Assembly (NCBI GenBank): GCA_003586115.2
Contig: QVOM02000126.1
Span: 61,324,496 to 61,388,495, forward strand
DNA: 64,000 nt
Direction of reading: 5' to 3'
From: Salvator merianae
Taxonomy: Eukaryota; Chordata; Lepidosauria; Squamata; Teiidae
Shown here: positions 55,550 through 64,000 of the stretch, in pieces
Layout: every line of letters starts with the position of its first letter
How positions within the stretch are numbered: position 1 is the stretch's first letter
Made by a program: the position numbers and the translations under genes
The notes under the pieces: generated by a model
Told to the model about the DNA's origin: nothing
Seen by the model: the letters and a program-made list of their open reading frames with translations, nothing else
The model's database searches: none

Positions 55550-55977
55550 GGTGCAGTCAGTGGCGTAGCTACTTGTTCCGCCACCCGGGGCGGACCAAAC
55601 GGCGGCAGCTGAGGAGGGCGCCCCGCCCCGCCCTGCAGGACGCCCCGCCCTGCAGCTGCCTTCTCCCGCTGCCGCCTGATGATGGCCGCGCGCGCGCACG
55701 CTAGCAGGCAGGTGAGCGAGCGGCGAGCGAGCAGCGGGCGGCACGGTGAGCGAGCGAGGCGAGCAGCGGGCGGCACGGTGAGCGAGCGCGGCGAGCGAGC
55801 GGCGGGCGGGGCGAGCGCGGTGAGCGAGCGTACCGGTAAGCCAACTAAAGGCGAACCGGACGCAGGGCGGGCGGGAGGGCCCAAGTCAAAGGCGGCGGCC
55901 GCCGCCGCCCCCAAAAAGGCGCCACCCAGTGCGCACCGCCACCCGCGCCCCCCCCTTGCTACGCCAGTGGGTGCAGT
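55550..55977. mobile_element. GC- and CpG-rich hAT-type element with perfect 8-bp duplication
   Basis: The element is 55558-55969 (412 bp) between identical octamers GGTGCAGT (55550-55557 and 55970-55977). Left CAGTGGCGTAGCTACTTG; complement of the right CACTGGCGTAGCAAGGGG. An 8-bp duplication plus CAGTGGCGTAGC ends is hAT-like. The interior is extremely GC-rich with many CpGs, including a tandem array of GAGCGAGCGGC-type units at about 55708-55835. Long frames cross it on both strands (120-159 codons) only because GC-rich DNA has few stops. CpG retention and the unmutated duplication suggest a relatively young insertion. Confidence 0.88.
55708..55835. repeat. GC-rich tandem repeat inside the hAT-type element
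   Basis: Repeated GAGCGAGC and GCAGCGGGCGGCACGGTGAG units. The longest repeats are about 32 bp apart (CGGGCGGCACGGTGAGCGAG occurs twice). Confidence 0.8.
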
Positions 55978-58900
55978 CCTCTTGCCCAGCAAAGAACCCA
56001 CTCAGTATCAATTTTGCTATCAGCACCACATAGCTACATAGTGCAACACATTCTGCTGTGGATATCTCAGGGGGAGGTGAGACAGAGTCCATTTGCTAGC
56101 CATTAACTACACTATCATGATAATTGACACCCCCGCCCACTTCACAGACCTATTTGTGTTTTTGCACTACTATTAAATTATGCAATTGTGCAAAAGTGCA
56201 ACTGCAACGGAGCAGAAATCACCATCTGCCCTTTAAAAAGTTGTATTGTGTGGTACATGTGGTATTAAAGTTCTGCTTGTGTAGATACAGGCTGGAGGAG
56301 GAGAAGGAGCAAATAGCGAATGACTAGTGATGTCAACAAGTGAATCCATGTTCTGAGGCGGCAGCAGGGACATACAGAGAACAGAGCTTGACTTGCCCGC
56401 CCCTGTGAGGTCAAGATTTGAATGTTGGGACTGCAGTCAGTCACTGATTGCATAAAGAGGGGGATTTGGCCAGGGGTGGAGACAGAAAAGGTATGGTTTC
56501 CCCATGCCATGCATGGGAAACATCAGTGTGAGAATGAACAAGTCTGAATTGAGTCCGTGTTAAAATTCAAATGTGGGAATGATGGGAAGACATACTCAGT
56601 CCTCATACTCTTCTGATATGGATTAAATTTATGATGTCAGACTGTGCCCATGGAATCTATATTACAGTTCAAAATGACTATGTTTAAATCTTAGAAATCA
56701 CAAGAGTATTTTTTTTCTTGTTTTTGTAGAAAACTCCTGTTTATAAAGTGTGAAGAAATGTATGCACAACTGCTTCTACCCTTTTCTAGGCTGTCAACAA
56801 AATTTACAAACAGAACTCACTGTTTAGAATTCAATCACACTTCATTCTATTTAGGAATCTGCAGAATCACATAGCACACTGAATTCATTTCTAATTGCCC
56901 ATTAGTCCTAAATTGCTGCAGGTAGCAAAAGGAATCTCACTTATGAGAGAATAAAGGATTGTTTCTGTACTTGTGGGGGCTGGAATGATTCAGCTGGTTC
57001 AGAATAAGGTCATCTGTACTTGGATGACCCGTTTCAGAACAGACGCCATGCTGCCCCAAAGCTTGCATGAGCTTCAGAGCCTGCTGAAGGGGCTCTGGTG
57101 GCCAGGAGCAAAGGTCCCTGGCCTCAAAGCTGCAGGGGGACTCATGCACCCTGGGATGGACTAGCAGTTCTACCAACATCCCATTCAAGGCAGCCATTCT
57201 GGTGCCTAAGCTAAGCTACACTGCATCCAATGTGGACACAGCATGCCAGCAGGGGGTGTGACCTCTCTGGTCCATACCAGAGTGCAAAAGTGAGAGCCCA
57301 GAAGTGGATTAGGCCTCACGTCATAACCATTCTACAGATATGTGCTGAAAAACTGTGTTCAGACTGTCATAAATTGTACACGAACCTAATTCTGATGTGG
57401 TTATTCCAGAAGACTCACATTAAGGATGCAGGGCAGCAGCATTGAAATCTGGCTGGAAACTGATTCTAACCAGAAACTGGCTTTTGACTAAGGTAAATGT
57501 CACCCTTTTAAACCCATTAACATTGTCCAGAGGGGTTACAGGCAGCCAGTAAAGCGTAGTTTGCATTATCCCTTCATCTGCATTTTACTTGTCAACAAAC
57601 TGGACATGACCTGTTCCATGCCCACTTTTTTCTCACCACACTTCTTTCAAAAAAAGAACCAATAATTTTAAACTTTTGTTTCAAATGGACCTATCAAGAA
57701 GTCAGGATTTCAATTCATCTTTCATTCAGTGAGCTAGCTTGCCCCTTTTTCATGTGGAAAAAGAGTATAAAAAGTCCAGGTTTTTTCCCATTATGTATGC
57801 AACATCACTGAAGAAGGAAAAAAATGCCTTAAGATCATCCATCCCACACCATTTTTCCTGGCTGGTAGCTGTTTCTTAGCCTCCTGCTGAACTGAAGAGA
57901 GAAAACTCTGTTAGCCCCCCCCCCCCAAAAAAAAACACCTTTATACTGCTTTGCAGCTTCTTTTGAGCTGATTTCACTTAGGAAGAGTGATCTTTATCTC
58001 TCTGTTTTCTGTCACCTGGCAAAAGAGCTGTTTTCACTAAGGGATGTGAACTGTGGATCATTTCACTTTCCCATCCCTCTTGGTTTCTGAGCCTGTACCT
58101 TTGGTTTCTGTGCGTGCAGAAACTCACACATCTTCTCCCCTACATTTTTCTTTCAGCCCAGTGAAGATCTGCCTGGAGAAGACCAGAGCATGAGACCCCT
58201 CCGCTCCAACTCCTGTGCACCTGCTTGAGGTTTTTTTTTGTTTTTTCGTCCTTTAATGCTAGGATTACATATTAGGAATATTTCTAGTCTCTTTCCAAAC
58301 ATACACTAGTTGGGTCTTCCAGCTTAGTTCTGAAGTTAAATCTCTTTTTCTTTTTCCTTCCCTGCCCTTATCACCTGCCTAACTGTGATATCAGCTAATT
58401 ACTATTCATCCCGGTTTCAAGTCTTTTTACTGGGTTTTAATAATGTTTCATCACTGTTGTTAAAGAATCTTGAATCTAAGAGTGCTTCCATTTTACCCCC
58501 TTATTGTTTTATGTCTCACTTGAATGATTTGACATTTTTATTGTGTTTTATCTTTTAAAGATCCTGCTTTAAGAGCTAGATGCCTGGGTAAGCTATTTCC
58601 CCCATTAAAACCAGTAGTCCAAGGCACTACTTACAAGATAACCAGTGATTAGACCTTTTTGGTTATGAGCTGCTGACTGTGGAAGAAACACAGACGTATA
58701 AAGGTATATAGTTGTCCAGACATATAAAGGTATATAGTTTAATAATTACTGTGTATCTGGTCTGGCCTACATTTTGGCACTTAACTGATGGTGTCAAGCT
58801 GAAGGGTTTTTAAGGGCTTTTTAACAGAGTGAATTTCAAGATTATCTTTTTCTAAGTGCAAATAACCCTGCATTTTCCAAAGAGAGATGGTACTACTACT

Positions 58901-59774
58901 ACTACTAGTACTAGTACTAATGATAAAGATGAGATTGAGAGAATATATATATATATATATATTATTTTAAAATTTAAGCAGAACATAGCTCAGCCAAAAT
59001 ATGTCTCATATTACTGTGGCAGATAAAAAGTAAACAATCATAGATGTGGCAATTCCAGGAGACAGCAGAGTTAAGGAAAAGGAACTGGAGAAGATTGCAG
59101 ACTGCTAAAATCTACACACTGAAATCCTCAACACCTCTGGGGGGAAAAGAAAATAATAGTTTCAGTAGTTGTTAGTGCTTTGGGTGTTATACCAAAGGAA
59201 CTAATGAAAGACTTCAGAATAGATTGAATAACAATTCCCTAACTGCAAAAAGCAACACTATCTGGAACTTTGGCTAAGAGTCAAATTAACCAAAAATCAG
59301 CACTACAATAATTACATCTGGTGTGCTGGGTTGTTAGCATATCATCATTGTTATATCATCACAAAGAGCATCCATTTCCCTCCCTCCCATTCTTTGAGCT
59401 TCCTACAGTTCCTGGAAGTGAAATCACAACAAGAAGGGAGGGAGGCAGCTGGAACAGCAGAAAAGAAAGACTCAGAATGAGGCCCTATCAAGGCAGATGT
59501 TGTTTTAGGCAAAAAAAGATTAATTACTAGTTAATGTTTGCTTCTGGCTCATCAAGATGGCAGCCACTACAAGAAGATGCTCCAGTAGGCATGCTAAGCC
59601 TGTATCTCTACAGCACTATGGAGGTGCCCTCATATCCCTAGGTTTCTGTTTTTCTATATTTTGCCATGTTGAGGCAGCTGGGAATCTGCAGTGAAGCAGA
59701 GGATACAGTGCCTTAACTAGAGATTGGGATTCCCTCATTCTGTCAGTGTCCTGACTTTTTGATTTGACTTACAA
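55978..59774. other. Long interval without a recognised gene
   Basis: 56960-57250 is GC-richer and resembles 14.75-14.84 kb, so it is probably an unnamed repeat. 57919-57941 is a C-run then A-run. 58887-58920 is a TAC/TAG trinucleotide tract and 58943-58962 a TA array. The remaining frames are short and motif-free. Confidence 0.4.
58691..58742. repeat. Tandem duplication, 26-bp unit, two copies
   Basis: CAGACGTATAAAGGTATATA and CAGACATATAAAGGTATATA start 26 bp apart (58691 and 58717), one difference in the first 20 bases. Recent local duplication. Confidence 0.85.
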
Positions 59775-60158
59775 CGAATAAGGAGCAGAAACAGCCTGAA
59801 GAGCTAGGACTGGCAAGGTGAAGTATGTTTTCACCGAGAGGGTCATTGACCTATGGAATTTACTACTGGAAGAGGTGGTGACAGCAATCAGCCTGGATAG
59901 CTTTAAGAAAAGATTAGACAAATTCACGGAGATCAGATGTATCAATGGCTACTAGAAATGAATGCCTAGGTACTGTCTCCAGGGTGGAGAGAGGCAGGAT
60001 GCCTCTCAAGAACATTTGCAGGGAGTCAAGAGCAAGTGAAGGTTTTGCTTTTGTCTTCTTCTTGAGATGACCAGAAGCAGTTGGTGGGCCACTGGGTGAG
60101 ACAGGACTAGATGGGCTGTGGCCTGATCCAGCAGGGCTCCTCTTGCGCTTTTATGTTC
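59775..60158 (+). repeat. CR1 LINE 3' end
   Basis: CACCGAGAGGGTCATTGACC, GAGGTGGTGACAGCAATCAG, TAGCTTTAAGAAAAGATTAG, CAATGGCTACTAGAAATGAA, CAGAAGCAGTTGGTGGGCCA, GGACTAGATGGGCTGTGGCC, TGATCCAGCAGGGCTCCTCT and a TTTTATGTTC end. Same consensus as 10530 and 16405. Confidence 0.85.
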
Positions 60159-60208
60159 AAATGAGTTTTGTCCTGTCAGAGAGAAAGGGAGAGAGGCTTA
60201 TATTTCAA

Positions 60209-60524
60209 GGTCACTTCCAGACAGCACTTATTTATTCTGCAATTTATTGATTTACTGGTATAAAGCACATCCAGAATCATCACACATTGTCTAGCCATTA
60301 GAAGTATTTCCAGGTAGTGATAGCTCACACCTAACTCTCTCTGTACTTCTCATGCAGTAATTCAGACAGAATTTGTGTTACAATAGCCAATTTTATGGGA
60401 ATAGCGATAACCCAGTAAATCAGGGCTATATTCTGGGACTGTATTGGAGCAATGTGATCATGTCTAGCAAATTAGGTGAAATTACAAAATAAATTACAGG
60501 TTTTGATTCTGTCCGGGTGCAGCC
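60209..60524. mobile_element. Probable TIR element, GGCTGCATCCAGACA family (long form)
   Basis: Left GGTCACTTCCAGACAGCACT, then TATTTATTCTGC, close to the left of the 117-bp MITE at 25594. The complement of the right is GGCTGCACCCGGACAGAATC. Flanks CAA and CAT differ at one base. Confidence 0.45.
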
Positions 60525-60534
60525 CATGTATGTA

Positions 60535-60640
60535 TCTGACTGTGTTATGATTATCTTTTTCTTGTTGTGATCCACCCTGCGACCTTCAACTGAAGGGCAG
60601 GATGTAGATATTCAATTAAGTAAATATATAAATGAACACC
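60535..60640 (+). repeat. L2-like LINE 3' tail
   Basis: TTGTTGTGATCCACCCTGCG followed by GAAGGGCAGGATGTAGATAT and an AATTAAGTAAATATATAAAT tail, a diverged version of the ends at 27.2 and 35.3 kb. Confidence 0.55.
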
Positions 60641-60709
60641 TTTTCTCCATGCCCTTAAAAAATACCCTCAACCTTTTCCTTTCCAGGACCACCATAAATT
60701 TTATTGTGA

Positions 60710-61582
60710 GGCCCTTTCTGCACTTACCTGTAGCCCCATGCCTCTGAAGGCTAGAAACAAAAGTTCTTAGCCTTGAGGCCTCTGGGGCTCCTTTTTGGTG
60801 ATGTGCTATGGTGTACCACTAAAAAGTACCTCCCGGTAGTCCCGAACATGGGAGGTATGCCTTACGCATGCCTCCCCTGTTCCTCATCAGGGCTACTGGT
60901 AAGCCCAATTCATCTCAGTCTACCAGAAATCTGGATTAAGGCCTCCTTAATCCAGATCTCACTCTGTCTCATGCAGACAGAGTTGGATGACCAGGGGGTG
61001 GGGCCTCCTAAATCTTCATTAATATGTGAGAGGTGTTGTAGAAATCAATGGGACTAAATGAAAAATCAAGGCAAAGCAGTAGCTTTATTATTTACTAGTG
61101 CAATAGGGAACTATGTCATTAATCAAAAACAATGGAGTCACACCTTTTGGTCATCTAAACAAAGCTTATATCGAGTAATACAAGATGAGCAAATTATAAC
61201 AGGCGTGATTCAGGCATACATATTCATACTCTTGACCAATTATATTCAAAAACATAAAGAAAGTGTAATATCACTAACTGGATACAGTAGGTCTTCAAAT
61301 AAGCTGATAATAAGTCAAGCTAGAACAAAGAGTTTTCTCTACTTCAAGCCTTCAAGGCTAACTTCTTCTGCTACTAAATTCATCTTATCTATTAGTTCCC
61401 AGTGCTTCACGCTTGGCTATGCACATTCTTCTTTTTGCTCAAGCTGAAATGCACTCTGTATATTGTTCAAACTCCCATAATCCTCCTCACAAAACTCCAT
61501 TTTGGCTTCACAACTCTCACAGAGGCCTGCATTCAAATGACATGAGCCCTTAATATGGATTAAGGGCCCATGCAGAAAAACC
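60710..61582. mobile_element. Harbinger-like element with GGCCCTTTCTGCACTTACC end
   Basis: Left GGCCCTTTCTGCACTTACC with TGA before it. The complement of the right is GGTTTTTCTGCATGGGCCCT-like, with TAA after it. Internal words GTGATGTGCTATGGTGTACC and CAGTCTACCAGAAATCTGG match 44129-44664. The part after about 61040 does not match that copy and may be a separate insertion. The 129-codon frame 61058-61447 lies there and has no motif. Confidence 0.45.
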
Positions 61583-63649
61583 CTAAGAATGCTAGCAGGA
61601 GGTTTTGTGTTCCAACCACACTGGCCAGAGATACAGTTGTCCTTACTGGTTAATGGCAAATAAAAACTGCTGTGCCTCTCATTTTTGGTGTCCCTATACT
61701 TTGGCATCCATGTATGTAATGTCTTAAGACTGTGCTGCAGTTTTGAGAGGAGGCATAACATGGTTTGCTTCACTCAAGGTCCTGCAGTCTTCTAGAATAT
61801 GGACTCATATCAGCAGATAAGATGAATGTCACAGGAAAAAAAAAAACTTGTTAGCATCACTAGGACATTAATTACTTCATCTCCAGCTCAATTCTGAACC
61901 CTTGAGTGACAAAGTAATTTTAATAAGAACAAGATGAGAATTTTGAAAACTACAATTTTGAAGCAAGGGCAATGCATGGCATTTAGGCAACTTAGGGAAA
62001 GTTTGACTTTGGCATACTCAATATCCAAGTCAGTGAATGGAGATGACATTTCACCCATAGTTGACACGTCTTCCATTTTGCTGCCTCACAACCTTCTCTT
62101 TATTCCTCTCCTCCTCCTCCTTCTTCTTTTTCTTCTTCTTCTTCACAGTGGCCATTTTTGATGACAGAAAAAATATGTACATAGATGTATCAAATTATAT
62201 TTTTACACATATATTAGATTAAATACAATATACATCAATTTATTTTATATTTAATGTTATAAAATATTAAATAGAGGTGGGGGGGAAACACTTCCATTTA
62301 ATTTGTCCCTTTTATCTGGTTTGAGGCATTAAAATTTAGGGCACTTACTTGCATTCTCTATTTTATTATAATGGCTCCCTAGACACAAGAAATAGCAAAA
62401 TCCTCTTAAGAAAAAATAAGGATATGTTGAAATAGTCCCTACCTAAGAATAAAAAACAATAATATGGACTAGCAGCATAACTGACAGTTCTCTGCCACAT
62501 AAAATGCATCCCCTATGGACATGATGATGGCATCTATTTTTTCTCTCCTTTTTAACCTCCTCCTGCAGCTACCAAGCAGCCTGTCAAAGTTTGCCTTTTA
62601 TCTCTTAAATTATAATTAAGGCATTAAATTATATTGTTGGAAATCTTCTGGTTAAGAACGAGCCATGTATCTGAATAAAGAAAGAGCTAGTAGAAGAAAA
62701 TAATCAGAAATTAACCAGCTGAAAAATAAACAGGAATGCCATTATTTTCCCCAGAAGCAGCAGGCGCTGAGTGAAGAGACACATTTGTTTAAAAGGGTGC
62801 AAAATACATCAGCCTGCAGTTACCAGCTTACCATGACAGTCACAGAATCAAAGTTTAATTTGGATAAATAGATTGGAAAAGAAATGTTGTTTTCTGCTGG
62901 CAGGTAAGCCTGTTTTCAGTTCAGATAAATTGTTCCACCAAATAACTTATATTGACAGGCTTATGAGGAAAGCAAATATGCTTGTGAGCTAAGGGTACTG
63001 CTGGGAGTGTGAATTTATTTATTTATTTACTTCACATCAGCTAGAAAAGTATAGATTCTGAAGGCTTATTCTGCTCTAAGAAGAACTGATGGTATGGAAA
63101 CAGCCTCCCTCCCTTTCTTCCTTGCTTCCTTGTTTCCTCCCTTCCTCCTTCCCTCCTTCCCTCCCTTCATCTCTCCCTCCCTCTCTCCCTGTCTCTCAGT
63201 CCCTTGTGGTACAACAACTATGGGTAACAGACAACTTCTAGTCTCCTCAAAAATGCTAAAAGAAAAGTGAAGATCAATATTGTACTGAGAGCATCTTGCA
63301 AATCATATTTCTGCAAGCCAAAATCCTCTAAAATGTTGACAAAAATATCCCTTTAACTTACTTGTCTTCAAGAGAACATGTGGATACAGGTAATTGACAA
63401 CTCATGCTGGGAGGTGGCAGCGAACAGGCTTTCATCTGGAGATGTTTATTTTTATTTAGTTCCTAACGTGTTGCAACATATAGATTAATGCAAAAGAACT
63501 TGATAAAGTGCAAAGCACATGCTCTGACAGACTGAATCTCACTATGGCCATGTAACAGAGCTGACTGTATTCTTAGTGCTAGATGGTATTGCCATCATGG
63601 TAGCCCAGAGGTTTGTGTGCTCATTCTTACATAAGATAATAACTTAAAA
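61583..63649. other. Interval without a recognised gene; microsatellites and unique DNA
   Basis: Polypyrimidine CTCCTCCTT/CTT tract at 62106-62145, ATTT units at 63013-63029, and an imperfect CTCCCTTCC tract at 63104-63200. 62560-62960 looks unique. Short frames only. Confidence 0.45.
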
Positions 63650-64000
63650 ACCTAAGAGGAGTCGTGCTGGATCAGGCCACAATCCATCTAGTCCAACATC
63701 CTGGCCCTTTCTACACTTGGCTTTATTTTGGATCATATCCCAGAATAGGGACCTGCTATGTGCGCACTAGTGGAGTTTACAGCAGGCCCTGCGTGGAGCC
63801 TGCCGTAATCCCTACTGGCGTGCAGATGGCAGGTCCCTATTCCAGGATATAATCTGGTATAAGGCCAAGTGCAGAAAGGGTCAGGTGTCTCATACAGTAG
63901 CCCACCAATTGCTTCTGGGCAAAAACTTTTAGAGACATCCTGCCTGCCTCTCCAGCCTGGGGGCAGTACCTAGGCATGCATTTTAGTACCCATTGATACA
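63650..64000 (-). repeat. CR1 LINE 3' end, minus strand, split by a MITE, runs off the window
   Basis: GTGCTGGATCAGGCCAC, CATCTAGTCCAACATCCTG, then after the MITE TAGCCCACCAATTGCTTCTG, TCCTGCCTGCCTCTCCAG, GTACCTAGGCATGCATTTTA. This is the reverse complement of the CR1 text at 10530 and 59775. The MITE at 63703-63882 interrupts it. Confidence 0.85.
63703..63882. mobile_element. 180-bp palindromic MITE inserted in CR1
   Basis: Left GGCCCTTTCTACACTTGGCT; complement of the right GACCCTTTCTGCACTTGGCC. It pairs inward through ATATCCCAGAATAGGGACCT and TGCGCACTAGTGG to a CAGGCCCTGCGTGGAGCCTG centre. Third copy of the 26562/53717 family. Flanking trinucleotides CCT and AGG do not match, so the duplication is unclear. 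Confidence 0.85.

Noticed and set aside
55522..56041. Frames of 120 and 159 codons on opposite strands
   Set aside because: They lie across the GC-rich hAT-type element, where stop codons are rare; low-complexity Arg/Ala/Pro text.

Overview
The window reads as intergenic or intronic DNA from a reptile genome, most likely a squamate (lizard or snake). The evidence is the repeat content. There are several CR1 LINE 3' ends with the usual reptilian 3'-UTR text and a TTATGTTC-type tail. There are L2-like LINE 3' ends with an AAATAAAT tail and an L1-like LINE. One tRNA-derived SINE carries the BovB/Sauria-SINE-type tail (GGCAATGGCAAACCAC). There are many short DNA-transposon relics and a Ty1/copia retrotransposon. 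I found no host protein-coding exon, rRNA, tRNA or CRISPR. The many short open frames lack splice context, family motifs or codon structure and are chance frames.

Layout. 1-7.3 kb: mostly unrecognised DNA with a PIF/Harbinger-like relic (about 1.2-1.75 kb), a MIR-like SINE fragment (3.4 kb) and a minus-strand L2-like LINE fragment (5.5-5.8 kb). 7.3-12 kb: two TIR elements of one family, an L1-like 3' end followed by a TTCC microsatellite, a hAT-type element with a perfect 8-bp duplication (9.1-9.4 kb) and a CR1 3' end. 16.4-22.6 kb: another CR1, a second hAT-type element, a minus-strand L1-like LINE split by a small MITE, and a large inverted repeat. 25.6-37.5 kb: dense small DNA transposons, LINE tails and a third hAT-type element. 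40.1-44.7 kb: two elements with TWA-like 3-bp target duplications.

44.787-49.481 kb: the main feature, a structurally complete but inactivated Ty1/copia retrotransposon. It has two LTRs (361 and 344 bp), TG...CA ends, a CTTCA target duplication, a primer-binding site matching the anticodon region of initiator tRNA-Met (a copia habit), and gag, protease, integrase, RT and RNase H in copia order. These are broken by seven in-frame stops and about six frameshifts. By hand count the LTRs differ at about 21 positions plus one 17-bp indel.

52-64 kb: a SINE, long pyrimidine microsatellites around an unresolved base, palindromic MITEs, a very CpG-rich hAT-type element at 55.56-55.97 kb with a perfect 8-bp duplication, two CR1 3' ends (one split by a MITE), and AT-rich stretches that may include conserved noncoding DNA.

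No genes work together here. The story is one of layered mobile-element insertions, several of which can be ordered in time by nesting. All family assignments come from motif recognition by eye, with no database search.
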